Assembly (NCBI GenBank): GCA_002332905.1
Contig: DDAM01000004.1
Location: 7,120-71,119, forward strand
Source: Firmicutes bacterium UBA2058
Lineage (GTDB): Bacteria > Bacillota > Clostridia > Tissierellales > Sedimentibacteraceae
Length of the DNA: 64,000 nt
Reading direction: 5' to 3'
This document shows, piece after piece, positions 1-8,034 of the stretch. A model generated the notes under the pieces. The model saw only the letters and a list, made by a program, of their open reading frames with translations, did no database searches and was not told where the DNA came from. How positions within the stretch are numbered: the stretch's first letter is position 1; each line of letters opens with the position of its first letter. A program made the position numbers and the translations under genes.

Positions 1-1850
1 TATGGTTGATGAATTCACACACCAAAAAATATTCAAAGCTTACTTCTCTTAATAAAGAAAAAAGCTTTTTATGGTTAGATAATGAAACCTTATTATTTGC
101 ATCTTTAAGAGATGATAAGCTTAAGGAAAAAATAGAAGCAGGCGAGGCTTGGAGTGTATACTACACTATAAGCATAAATGGTGGTGAAGCAGAAGAATTT
201 ATGCGTATACCTCTAAATGTAACTGATATTAAGCCAATCAACTCAGAAAACTTTGTTATAACAGCACAATTTGATAATAATCTTATTGATTTACATAGCT
301 TAACAGGAGAAGAAAGAGAAAAGGCAGCTGCAAAGATAAAAGAAAACAGAGATTATGAGGTTTTAGATGAAATACCTTTCTGGAGTAACGGAGGCGGATT
401 TACTAACAAAAAAAGAAATAGACTTTACATTTTTAACAAAACAACAAAAAAATTAACTCCTATAACAGATGAATTTACTGACGTTGCAGTCTTTAAACTA
501 AAAAATGACAGTATATTATATATAGCAAACAGATTTACTGATAAGCTAGATTTATATGACAGCTTAAATATATACAATATAAGCGAAAATAAAAATACAG
601 TTTTAATACCTCAAGAAAAATATTCAATTGGATATGCTGATTTTATAGGTGATAAAATTGTTTTAACTTTATCAGATATGAATGAAATAGGTTTAAATCA
701 AAATAAAGATATATACCTATTTGAAAATGGAGAATTAAAGCTAATAACAAAGCATGATACTGGATTTGGAAATTCAGTTGGCTCTGATTGCAGATATGGT
801 GGCGGTAAGAGTGTAAGAATTGTTGGTGATAATATGTACTTTACATCAACTCTTGGAAAAAGCTCATTTATCAACAAATTATCCCTAAATGGAGATTTAC
901 AAATACTTTCTGACAATATTGGTTCAATTGATTGCTTCGATGTGAATGATGACGAAATATTATTTATAGGCTTAAGAGGTTCTAGACTTCAAGAAATATA
1001 CAGTTTAGCAGGTGAAACAGAAACTCAATTAACTACTTTAAATGAAGACATTTATACAAATAAATCTATTTCTATACCTGAATATATGCCTTTTTATAAT
1101 GATGATGGCATTGAACTAGATGGCTTTGTTATTAAACCAGTAGACTATGACGAGAATAGAAAATATCCAGCTATATTAGATATTCATGGTGGTCCTAAAA
1201 CAGTTTATGGCGAGGTATTCTACCACGAAATGCAAGTATGGGCTAACATGGGATACTTTGTATTCTTCTGCAACCCTCGCGGAAGTGACGGTAGAGGAGA
1301 TGAATTCTCTGACATAAGAGGAAAATATGGTACTATAGATTATGATGATTTAATGAAATTTACTGATTTAGTATTAAAACATTATCCACAAATTGATGAT
1401 ACACGTGTAGGAGTTACAGGTGGATCTTACGGTGGATTTATGACAAACTGGATAATAGGACACACTGATAGATTTAAATGTGCAGCTTCTCAAAGAAGTA
1501 TATCTAACTGGATATCAAAGTTTGGTACAACAGATATAGGATATTACTTCAATGCTGATCAGAATGCATCTACTCCTTGGCAAAACCATGACAAATTATG
1601 GTGGCATTCACCACTAAAATATGCAGATAAGGTTGTAACACCAACATTATTTATACACTCAGAAGAGGATTATCGTTGCTGGTTGCCAGAAGGTCTACAA
1701 ATGTTTACAGCACTTAAATACCATGGAGTTGAGTCAAGATTATGTATGTTTAGAGGTGAAAACCATGAGCTTTCAAGAAGTGGAAAGCCAAAGCATAGAG
1801 TTAGAAGACTTGAAGAAATGACAAACTGGTTTGAAAAATACTTAAAATAG
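1..1850 (+). CDS. S9-family acyl-peptide hydrolase / prolyl-oligopeptidase, 5' end cut by window
   Basis: Cytosolic serine peptidase that removes residues from short peptides. The C-terminal alpha/beta hydrolase carries the whole triad: Ser474 in GGSYGGF, Asp555 in HSEEDYRC and His587 in GENHELS (numbered from the TTG at position 6). The preceding half is a beta-propeller-like region. The open frame continues to the left window edge (codons TGG-TTG-ATG). The first visible residues, TKKYSKLTSLNKEKSF, look like the middle of a propeller blade, so the real start very probably lies upstream and the ATG at 9 is internal. It is followed 38 bp later by an amidohydrolase on the same strand, probably one operon for peptide catabolism. 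No signal peptide is visible, but the N terminus is missing. Confidence 0.9.
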   Translation, partial: WLMNSHTKKYSKLTSLNKEKSFLWLDNETLLFASLRDDKLKEKIEAGEAWSVYYTISINGGEAEEFMRIPLNVTDIKPINSENFVITAQFDNNLIDLHSLTGEEREKAAAKIKENRDYEVLDEIPFWSNGGGFTNKKRNRLYIFNKTTKKLTPITDEFTDVAVFKLKNDSILYIANRFTDKLDLYDSLNIYNISENKNTVLIPQEKYSIGYADFIGDKIVLTLSDMNEIGLNQNKDIYLFENGELKLITKHDTGFGNSVGSDCRYGGGKSVRIVGDNMYFTSTLGKSSFINKLSLNGDLQILSDNIGSIDCFDVNDDEILFIGLRGSRLQEIYSLAGETETQLTTLNEDIYTNKSISIPEYMPFYNDDGIELDGFVIKPVDYDENRKYPAILDIHGGPKTVYGEVFYHEMQVWANMGYFVFFCNPRGSDGRGDEFSDIRGKYGTIDYDDLMKFTDLVLKHYPQIDDTRVGVTGGSYGGFMTNWIIGHTDRFKCAASQRSISNWISKFGTTDIGYYFNADQNASTPWQNHDKLWWHSPLKYADKVVTPTLFIHSEEDYRCWLPEGLQMFTALKYHGVESRLCMFRGENHELSRSGKPKHRVRRLEEMTNWFEKYLK

Positions 1851-1888
1851 TATAAACTGAAAAATTTCTATTACAATGGAGGTTTAAA

Positions 1889-3049
1889 ATGATTGCTATA
1901 AAATGTGGAAAAGTAAATACAATAACAAATGGCATACTAGAAAATGCTATTATACTTGTAGAAAACGGAAAAATTAAAGAAATTGGAAGTAATATATCAA
2001 TTCCTTGTGACGCTGAAATTATTGATGCATCTAATTACTATGTAATGCCCGGTTTAATTGATGCTCATACACACATTTCAACCTTTAGCGAACCAACTAC
2101 TCGATTTGGAATGATTGACGGCAATGAAATGTCAAATCCCATAACTCCATTTATAAGAGCAATGGATGCCTTAAATCCCTTTGACTTTGCTATAGATAAA
2201 GTTAGAAATGCTGGATTTACTACAGTTTGTACTCTTCCAGGCTCTGCTAATATAATTGGCGGAACAGGTATAGTATTTAAGCTTCGAGGTCATACAGCAG
2301 AGGAAATGATTATACCTGGTACTGAACAAATGAAAATGGCTCTTGGAGAAAATCCAAGGGGAGTTTATGGTCATGACAAAAAGCTTCCTATGACAAGAAT
2401 GGGTGTAGCTGGACTTTGGAGGCAAACACTAGCTGAAGCTAAAGATTACTCTGACAAGCTAAAAGAAGCTGAAACAGACCCAACTAAGGTGCCTAAATAT
2501 GATTTTAAAATGGAATCTCTAGTTAAGGTTATAAGAGGAGAAATGAAGGTTCGTATCCATTGTCATCGTTCAGACGACATAATGACAGCTATAAGAGTTG
2601 CTGAAGAGTTTAATCTTGACTATTCACTTGAGCACGCTACAGAAGGATATAAGGTGGCAGATGTTCTAGGTGCTAAAAAAGCAACGTGTGTTGTTGGACC
2701 GCTTTTAATGGACCCTGTAAAACAAGAATTACACGCAGTTAGCGAAGAAACAGCTGCTATCCTTTGTGAAGCCGGAGCTACAGTTTGCTTAACAGCAGAT
2801 ACAGGTTCAGGTACAGCATGGCTACCTGGAAATATAGGTATAATAATCAGAAATGGTCTATCTGAAGAAGATGCATTCAGATCAGTTACTATAAATCCTG
2901 CTAAACTTTTAGAAATTGACAAAAAGGTAGGTTCAATTGAAGTAGGAAAAGATGCTGATATCGCAATCTTTGACGGACATCCATTCAGCTCAATGACATT
3001 GTGTAGATTTACTATGATAGATGGAGTTGCATATAAAAATAATTTATAA
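1889..3049 (+). CDS. metal-dependent amidohydrolase (imidazolonepropionase-like)
   Basis: A 386-residue member of the amidohydrolase superfamily, which hydrolyses C-N bonds in cyclic ureides, amides or dipeptides using one or two metals in a TIM barrel. Visible ligands are the HxH pair H60/H62 (DAHTHIS), H224/H226 (RIHCHRSDD), H249 (LEHATEG) and D304 (LTADTGSG). The small beta-sandwich is formed by residues 1-52 and the end (VGKDADIAIFDG). GGAGG lies before the ATG. Relatives include imidazolonepropionase and Xaa-Arg or Xaa-Pro dipeptidases; the substrate cannot be read from sequence, but the neighbouring S9 peptidase favours a dipeptide. The last four codons (Asn-Asn-Leu-stop) are repeated in tandem after the gene. 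Confidence 0.85.
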   Translation: MIAIKCGKVNTITNGILENAIILVENGKIKEIGSNISIPCDAEIIDASNYYVMPGLIDAHTHISTFSEPTTRFGMIDGNEMSNPITPFIRAMDALNPFDFAIDKVRNAGFTTVCTLPGSANIIGGTGIVFKLRGHTAEEMIIPGTEQMKMALGENPRGVYGHDKKLPMTRMGVAGLWRQTLAEAKDYSDKLKEAETDPTKVPKYDFKMESLVKVIRGEMKVRIHCHRSDDIMTAIRVAEEFNLDYSLEHATEGYKVADVLGAKKATCVVGPLLMDPVKQELHAVSEETAAILCEAGATVCLTADTGSGTAWLPGNIGIIIRNGLSEEDAFRSVTINPAKLLEIDKKVGSIEVGKDADIAIFDGHPFSSMTLCRFTMIDGVAYKNNL

Positions 3050-3085
3050 AATAATTTATAAAATAATTTATAAAATAATTTATAA
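3038..3085. repeat. four tandem copies of a 12-bp unit covering the stop codon
   Basis: AATAATTTATAA is repeated exactly four times. The first copy is the last four codons (Asn-Asn-Leu-stop) of the amidohydrolase gene, and each later copy keeps the same frame, giving four in-frame TAA stops. This looks like replication-slippage expansion. Confidence 0.95.
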
Positions 3086-3103
3086 AAATAATTAAATATA
3101 ATT

Positions 3104-3146
3104 AACGCAGATTTGAAGGATTTACCTTAAAAATCTGCGTTTTTTA
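3104..3146. terminator. bidirectional intrinsic terminator
   Basis: The inverted repeat AACGCAGATTT / AAATCTGCGTT (11 bp) is followed by a T run on the plus strand. It lies between the convergent amidohydrolase and GGDEF genes and could serve both. Confidence 0.85.
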
Positions 3147-3992
3147 GTGTTTGACTTTATTTCTACCAGCTTTTTTTGCTTCATAAAGTTTAATATCTAC
3201 TTCTCTTAATATTTTCTCAAATTTAGGAATCATATGAAAACTATCTACTGTATAAACTCCTATACTACAAGTAATTTCTATTCTATGCCCGCTATATACA
3301 AATAATTTCCGCTCAACAGTTTTTCTGATTCGTTCTGCTATTTCTTTCGCATCAAGATTATCCATACCGGTTAAACACATTAAAAACTCATCTCCACCAT
3401 AACGAGCTACCCAATCAGTGCTCTGTTTAGTGATCTTTTGAAGCTCTTCAACAAATTCGCATAAAAGATAATCTCCTGCTTCATGACCATACAAATCATT
3501 GACAATTTTAAAAGAATCTATATCTAAAAAAATTAATGATAAAGGAATTCTGTTTTTAAAACACTTTTCAATAGTAAGTGGAAGTTTTTGATTAATGTAT
3601 CTCCTATTATACGCACCAGTAAGCTCATCAGTTATCGCTAACTTATATAAATTGTCATTGGAAGTACAAAGCTGATTTATATCTAGTCTTTTTGTGATAT
3701 TTACAATGCATTCCATTACTAATCTTTTTTTATCAACTAATGTTGGAAGTACAACATATATTAGTAAGCAATGACCTTCTTTTTTAGATAAATAAATTGC
3801 TGAATCCTGGGCTAAACATTGATGATATATATCCTGTCTATCTTCAAATTTAAATTCAGGGATATAATCAACACAAGTATCTATTTTTTTTTCTTGATAA
3901 ATACTTTTAAATTCCATATCAATTAATCGGATACAGTCAAACAATTTATTCATATATTCCATATTTATTAGATTATTGGAATAATTCTGCAT
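3144..3992 (-). CDS. GGDEF-domain diguanylate cyclase
   Basis: Predicted to make cyclic di-GMP from two GTP. The catalytic domain spans about residues 115-282, with the GGDEF loop at 199-203 (ARYGGDEFLM) and an upstream DELTGAYNRR motif. The position of the usual inhibitory RxxD site, five residues before GGDEF, reads QSTD, so product inhibition is probably lost. Residues 1-114 form an unrecognised sensory region, with no membrane helix or signal peptide visible. GAGGAGG precedes the ATG. It is convergent with the amidohydrolase, and an HD-GYP phosphodiesterase that could degrade its product is encoded 4 kb away. Confidence 0.88.
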   Translation of the reverse strand: MQNYSNNLINMEYMNKLFDCIRLIDMEFKSIYQEKKIDTCVDYIPEFKFEDRQDIYHQCLAQDSAIYLSKKEGHCLLIYVVLPTLVDKKRLVMECIVNITKRLDINQLCTSNDNLYKLAITDELTGAYNRRYINQKLPLTIEKCFKNRIPLSLIFLDIDSFKIVNDLYGHEAGDYLLCEFVEELQKITKQSTDWVARYGGDEFLMCLTGMDNLDAKEIAERIRKTVERKLFVYSGHRIEITCSIGVYTVDSFHMIPKFEKILREVDIKLYEAKKAGRNKVKH

Positions 3993-4228
3993 AATGCCTC
4001 CTCTAAATGATTAAAAAATAAATCCATTTTTAAACTACTAGCTTATATACTTCTTTTACTTATCGTTTACTGTGTAAAAGCTAAAGTACTATATATTTAC
4101 ATATTTTTTTAATTTTAATGTATATTATACTATATTAATTATATGCTAATAGTAAACAAAAATCAATATCTATTAGATTATTTTTGAAACTAATAGCTTT
4201 GTATACAATGATACTAAGAGGTGTTAAT

Positions 4229-4555
4229 ATGAAAAAAGATTTAGATATACAAATTGGTCATCGCATTCGCATGAAGAGAGAGGAACAAAAAATAAGCCGC
4301 GAAAAGCTTGCAGAATGTGTTGATATATCTCCTCAATTTCTAGCACAGATTGAACTTGGAAGAAGAGGTATGTCCTCAGCAACACTATATAAAATATGCA
4401 ATGCCTTAAGTGCTTCCGCTGACTATATAGTACTTGGAAAAGAAGATGAAAACGATTTATCATCATTTAATAAAATGCTCTCAAATCTCGACCCCAAATA
4501 TTTGATATATGCAGAAGACTTATTGAAAACTTTTATACTTGCTGTTAGTAAGTAA
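4229..4555 (+). CDS. XRE-family transcriptional regulator
   Basis: A 108-residue protein with a Cro/CI-type helix-turn-helix at about residues 9-64 (RIRMKREEQKISREKLAE, then SPQFLAQIELGRRGMS). The ATG at 4229 is chosen because AGAGGTG lies 7 bp before it; the frame stays open to a TTG at 4184 that lacks a ribosome site. The short C-terminal tail (about residues 75-108) has no recognised domain. It stands alone between two intergenic regions, so targets and ligand are unknown; self-regulation is typical of the family. Confidence 0.82.
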   Translation: MKKDLDIQIGHRIRMKREEQKISREKLAECVDISPQFLAQIELGRRGMSSATLYKICNALSASADYIVLGKEDENDLSSFNKMLSNLDPKYLIYAEDLLKTFILAVSK

Positions 4556-4612
4556 TATAATTTAACATAGCCTATAATACAAAAGCTTATTAATGATATA
4601 TTTTCGTAAAAA

Positions 4613-4664
4613 CAATAAAGAAAATGGGGATGTGTTTTATATACATCTCCATTTTCTTTATTTT
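4613..4664. terminator. bidirectional intrinsic terminator ending the feo operon
   Basis: A 17-bp stem (AAAGAAAATGGGGATGT pairing with ACATCTCCATTTTCTTT, one G-U) sits between the XRE gene and the minus-strand feo operon, flanked by T-rich sequence on both sides. Confidence 0.85.
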
Positions 4665-4666
4665 AA

Positions 4667-4987
4667 TTAATATTTATGTTTACAGGACAAACAGTCTTTT
4701 GTACAATTTGTACAGTGAGTAGCTAATATTTCTTTTAACGCGCAAGAACTACTACTATGTGAACGAATTACCTTAACACTATTTTTATTTATATTTTTAG
4801 TTGCATTTTTAACCATCTTATGTGAAACAGTGTCTGTGAATAATACTAATATATCAGGATTGCCTATCATATTTTTTAAATTAGATGACATTTGTGTAAA
4901 AATTTTAGCTTTACATTTATGCTCTCTACAAATTTCTTTGTAAACGCAAGCCATTCTATCATGACCACCAATTATTACTATACTCAT
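4667..4987 (-). CDS. DUF2325 family protein
   Basis: A 106-residue protein matching the DUF2325 pattern: an N-terminal MSIVIIGGHDRM strand-loop, a central TDTVSHKM segment typical of the family, and a C terminus with four cysteines (HCTNCTKDCLSCKH) that could bind a metal or Fe-S cluster. Biochemical function is unknown. It is the last gene of the feo operon and begins 5 bp after the small Cys-rich protein, so a role in iron handling is inferred from position only. Confidence 0.75.
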   Translation of the reverse strand: MSIVIIGGHDRMACVYKEICREHKCKAKIFTQMSSNLKNMIGNPDILVLFTDTVSHKMVKNATKNINKNSVKVIRSHSSSSCALKEILATHCTNCTKDCLSCKHKY

Positions 4988-4992
4988 TATAT

Positions 4993-5142
4993 TTATTTAT
5001 GGCAGTTACTTGAATGTGAACAGCCTGAGCAACCACCACTACAACCACATGCAGATATATTTTTCTTTTTTTGTTTAATCATATATACAAGAACACCAGC
5101 AAATAACCCTAATACCACTGTTCCTATAATAGCTGTTGCCAT
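4993..5142 (-). CDS. FeoB-associated Cys-rich membrane protein
   Basis: A 49-residue protein starting at the ATG complementary to 5140-5142, with GGAG upstream inside the end of feoB. Residues 3-22 form one membrane helix (AIIGTVVLGLFAGVLVYM), followed by KQKKK and a cytosolic tail with five cysteines (C32, C34, C38, C41, C47 in ACGCSGGCSGC...NCHK). This is the family of small proteins found next to FeoB in Clostridia; metal delivery or gating of FeoB is assumed but not proven. The gap to the feoB stop is 3 bp. Confidence 0.88.
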   Translation of the reverse strand: MATAIIGTVVLGLFAGVLVYMIKQKKKNISACGCSGGCSGCSHSSNCHK

Positions 5143-5145
5143 AAA

Positions 5146-7284
5146 CTACACTCCTTTCACTTTAATACTATTCTTTTTGGAATAATCTCTATTAGGTCTA
5201 AATAGCATGTATAATAAGAATGCTAAAACAATTAAAGCTACTACAGTTCCAATACCAAACGCTTCACCTGTAAACAAAATACCTAGCTGATATATTATAA
5301 GTGAAATTGCATATGCAAACAAAGTTTGATAACCAACTGCAATTAACGTCCATTTTGCATTACCCATTTCTCTTCTGATTGCACCTATTGCAGCAAAGCA
5401 TGGTGCACACAATAAGTTAAATATCAAGAATGAGTATGCAGAAATCTGAGTATACATTTGTTGTAACATAGGCCATATTTCTGAACCATTTTCTGCAACC
5501 TCACCGAATCCAAATAATACACCAAATGTTGATACAACATTTTCTTTTGCAACAATACCTGTAACTGTTGCAACTGCTGATTGCCAGTTGCCAAATCCTA
5601 AAGGTCTAAATATAGGAGCTATTACGTTTCCAATTGAAGCAAGCATTGACTCGGAAGTATCAACCATTTGCATTGACCAGTTAAACGTACTTAAAAACCA
5701 AACTACACCACATGCTAGGAAAATAACAGTACCCGCTTTTTTAACAAAGGATTTTCCTCTGTCCCACATATGGATTAATACACCTTTAACACCAGGAACA
5801 TGATATGGTGGTAATTCCATTACAAATGGAGCAGGATCACCTGCAAATCCTGTTGTCTTTTTAAGAATAATACCTGAAATTATAATTGCTGCTATTCCAA
5901 CAAAATATGCCGAAGGTGAAACCCATACAGAACCAGGAAACAACGCACCTGCAATAAGTGCTATAATTGGTAATTTCGCTGAGCATGGTATAAAAGTAGT
6001 TGTTATTATAGTCATTTTTCTATCTCTCTCATTTTCTATTGTACGAGATGCCATAATAGCGGGAACTCCACAACCGGTACCAATCAGCATTGGTATAAAT
6101 GATTTTCCAGAAAGACCAAACTTTCTAAATATTCTATCCATAATAAATGCTATACGCGCCATGTATCCACAGTCTTCTAAAATCGCTAAAAATAGAAACA
6201 AAACTAACATCTGTGGCAAAAATCCAAGTACAGCTCCTACACCACCTATTATACCATCTAAAATTAAAGAATTTAGCCATGGTGCTGTGTTTACAGATTC
6301 TAAAAATCCTTCAACCGCAGGCGGGATAATATTACCGAATAATTCATCATTAACCCAGTCTGTCATTAAAGTTCCAACTGTGGAAACAGATATATAGTAT
6401 ACAATAAACATAACCAATGCAAATATAGGTAATGCTAAAAATCTGTTTGTAACTATTTTATCAATTTTGTCTGATACAGTTAGTTTAGATTTATTATTCT
6501 TTTTCACACACTCTTTAATTATTCCATCTATTAAGCTATATCTTTCAGAGGTTATAATACTTTCACTATCATCATCAAACTCATTTTCACATCCACATAT
6601 TATATTTTCCAATTCCTCTCTATCTGAAGATGAAAGATTTAATTTTTCAAGAACCTTATCATCACGTTCAAACAATTTAGTAACGTACCATCTTTTATTT
6701 TGTATTGGTATTTTTGTTTCCAATAAATTAAATATTTCATCCAAGGACTTTTCTACCTTATCTGAAAATAAGCAGTGGGTTAGCTTTATATTATTTTCTT
6801 TCGCTAGCTCTATCGCTTTTTGTGCAACTTGTTTACATCCCTCTCCCTTTAAAGCAGATGTTTCTATAATTTCGCATCCTAACTTTTTACCTAATTTATT
6901 TATATCAATTTTATCGCCATTTTTTCTTAATATATCAACCATATTAAGGGCAACAACAACAGGTATTCCAACCTCCATTATCTGAGTGGTTAAGTACAAA
7001 TTACGCTCAATATTAGTGCTATCTACTATATTAATAATAACATCAGGTTTTTCTTCTATTAGATAATTTCTTGAAACTACCTCTTCCAGTGTATATGGTG
7101 ATAAAGAATATATACCTGGCAAATCTATTATTTCAACGCCCTTATACCCTTTAAGCTTTCCACCTTTTTTTTCTACAGTTACTCCCGGCCAATTACCTAC
7201 ATATTGTGAACTTCCTGTTAACTCATTAAACATTGTAGTTTTTCCACAGTTTGGATTTCCCACAAGAGCAATTTTAATTGTCAT
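5146..7284 (-). CDS. feoB: ferrous iron transporter FeoB
   Basis: A 712-residue inner-membrane Fe(II) importer. The N-terminal G domain shows G1 GNPNCGKTT (8-16), G3 DLPGIYSL and G4 NMVD, followed by the guanine-dissociation-inhibitor helical region (about 170-270). The membrane part has two repeated Gate modules, including GCGVPAIMASR and the Cys-containing LLCAPCFAAIG. Length is normal for the family. AGGAGGAG lies before the ATG. Uniquely for this operon, a perfect GTTAG/CTAAC-type operator lies only 18 bp upstream of the start, after feoA. It is downstream of two feoA genes and upstream of a Cys-rich accessory protein. Confidence 0.97.
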   Translation of the reverse strand: MTIKIALVGNPNCGKTTMFNELTGSSQYVGNWPGVTVEKKGGKLKGYKGVEIIDLPGIYSLSPYTLEEVVSRNYLIEEKPDVIINIVDSTNIERNLYLTTQIMEVGIPVVVALNMVDILRKNGDKIDINKLGKKLGCEIIETSALKGEGCKQVAQKAIELAKENNIKLTHCLFSDKVEKSLDEIFNLLETKIPIQNKRWYVTKLFERDDKVLEKLNLSSSDREELENIICGCENEFDDDSESIITSERYSLIDGIIKECVKKNNKSKLTVSDKIDKIVTNRFLALPIFALVMFIVYYISVSTVGTLMTDWVNDELFGNIIPPAVEGFLESVNTAPWLNSLILDGIIGGVGAVLGFLPQMLVLFLFLAILEDCGYMARIAFIMDRIFRKFGLSGKSFIPMLIGTGCGVPAIMASRTIENERDRKMTIITTTFIPCSAKLPIIALIAGALFPGSVWVSPSAYFVGIAAIIISGIILKKTTGFAGDPAPFVMELPPYHVPGVKGVLIHMWDRGKSFVKKAGTVIFLACGVVWFLSTFNWSMQMVDTSESMLASIGNVIAPIFRPLGFGNWQSAVATVTGIVAKENVVSTFGVLFGFGEVAENGSEIWPMLQQMYTQISAYSFLIFNLLCAPCFAAIGAIRREMGNAKWTLIAVGYQTLFAYAISLIIYQLGILFTGEAFGIGTVVALIVLAFLLYMLFRPNRDYSKKNSIKVKGV

Positions 7285-7301
7285 TTTTTCTCCTCCTATC
7301 G

Positions 7302-7317
7302 ATTAGCATATGCTAAC
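7302..7317. promoter_or_regulatory. DtxR-type operator inside the feo operon
   Basis: ATTAGCATATGCTAAC contains the perfect 14-bp palindrome TTAGCATATGCTAA. It matches the other GTTAG-N6-CTAAC sites of this locus but sits between feoA and feoB, close to the feoB ribosome site. Confidence 0.7.
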
Positions 7318-7335
7318 TTAACATTAGAATAAACC

Positions 7336-7557
7336 TTATTCAACCTCTATCATCTCAGCATCAGCTTTTCTAAGACTAAGTTCGTAACCACGTACATTTA
7401 TTTCTATCGGATCACCAAGAGGCGCTACCTTACGAACTAACACTTCAACACCTTTCGTTATTCCCATATCCATGATTCTGCGCTTAACAGGTCCCTCTCC
7501 GTTTAGTTTAATAACTTTAACGGTTTGACCACTTTTAATATCCTTTAAAGTACTCAT
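7336..7557 (-). CDS. feoA: FeoA-domain protein (second copy)
   Basis: A 73-residue SH3-like FeoA domain protein, thought to bind the cytosolic part of FeoB and support Fe(II) uptake. Typical features are LKDIKSGQTVKVIKLNGEG, the RRIMDMGITKGVEV stretch and the terminal RKADAEMIEV strand. GGAGG precedes the ATG. It lies between another feoA and feoB, so the operon has two stand-alone FeoA proteins, a common clostridial arrangement. Confidence 0.93.
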   Translation of the reverse strand: MSTLKDIKSGQTVKVIKLNGEGPVKRRIMDMGITKGVEVLVRKVAPLGDPIEINVRGYELSLRKADAEMIEVE

Positions 7558-7590
7558 TTATATTTTACCTCCAAAATAATTTGCTATTAA

Positions 7591-7800
7591 CTATACTATT
7601 ATTCTATTAGCCATACTTTTATCTAAAGCTACTCTAGTATTTTTTATATTTAATATTAAATTTCCACTAAGTTCTGAAACTACAGTAATACTTGTTCCAA
7701 TAGTAAAGCCTAAGCTTTCTAAAAATCTTTTTGTATCATCTCTTCCATTTATTTTTTTTATATATACTTGCTCTCCTGATTTAGCCATAGTTAAAGGCAT
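7591..7800 (-). CDS. feoA: FeoA-domain protein (first copy)
   Basis: A 69-residue FeoA/SH3-like protein (MPLTMAKSGEQVYIKK, FLESLGFTIGTSITVV, ending ALDKSMANRIIV). The start at 7800 is chosen because AAGGAGTG lies 7 bp before it; the frame is open to an ATG at 7824, but that start overlaps the operator region and its own ribosome site would be poor. First gene of the feo operon, about 90 bp downstream of the likely promoter, with two operator palindromes just upstream. Confidence 0.9.
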   Translation of the reverse strand: MPLTMAKSGEQVYIKKINGRDDTKRFLESLGFTIGTSITVVSELSGNLILNIKNTRVALDKSMANRIIV

Positions 7801-7816
7801 AATAATCACTCCTTTT

Positions 7817-7832
7817 GTTAGCATTAGCTAAC
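7817..7832. promoter_or_regulatory. DtxR-type operator, feo promoter site 1
   Basis: GTTAGCATTAGCTAAC: inverted GTTAG/CTAAC half sites separated by 6 bp, just upstream of the first feoA. Confidence 0.78.
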
Positions 7833-7849
7833 CTAATTTTCGAACATTA

Positions 7850-7865
7850 GTTAGCTCTCGCTAAC
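7850..7865. promoter_or_regulatory. DtxR-type operator, feo promoter site 2
   Basis: GTTAGCTCTCGCTAAC, with the same half sites and spacing as site 1 and starting 33 bp from it (about three helical turns). A degenerate third copy, GTTTACCACCGCTAAC, follows at 7876-7891 and overlaps the predicted -10 of the minus-strand promoter. Confidence 0.78.
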
Positions 7866-7874
7866 TTTGAGTAT

Positions 7875-7904
7875 AGTTTACCACCGCTAACTTTATTTGT
7901 CAAT
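7875..7904 (-). promoter_or_regulatory. candidate sigma-A promoter of the feo operon
   Basis: On the minus strand TTGACA (complement of 7899-7904) is followed after 18 bp by TAAACT (complement of 7875-7880). The -10 overlaps a degenerate operator and two full operators lie downstream, as expected for an iron-repressed promoter. Confidence 0.5.
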
Positions 7905-7954
7905 ATTTTTTTGCAATAAAAAAATAAATTTTATTAATCATTATTATAGCGCTA

Positions 7955-7983
7955 TTGACATTTTTAAACATATTATGTAATAT
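7955..7983 (+). promoter_or_regulatory. candidate sigma-A promoter of the HD-GYP gene
   Basis: TTGACA at 7955-7960, a 17-bp spacer and TAATAT at 7978-7983. The predicted transcription start would fall at or just before the operator at 7991. Confidence 0.5.
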
Positions 7984-7990
7984 ACTTACA

Positions 7991-8006
7991 GTTAGTTAAA
8001 GCTAAC
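7991..8006. promoter_or_regulatory. DtxR-type operator of the HD-GYP gene
   Basis: GTTAGTTAAAGCTAAC matches the GTTAG-N6-CTAAC pattern of the feo and dtxR operators. It lies immediately downstream of the candidate promoter and 28 bp before the HD-GYP start codon. Confidence 0.75.
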
Positions 8007-8034
8007 TATTTATCGCTATTTAAGGAGAATAAAT

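Noticed and set aside
6467..6985. 172-codon open frame opposite feoB
   Set aside because: Antisense to a well-supported gene, no ribosome site, and a Ser/Leu/Phe-rich composition typical of the complement of AT-rich coding DNA.
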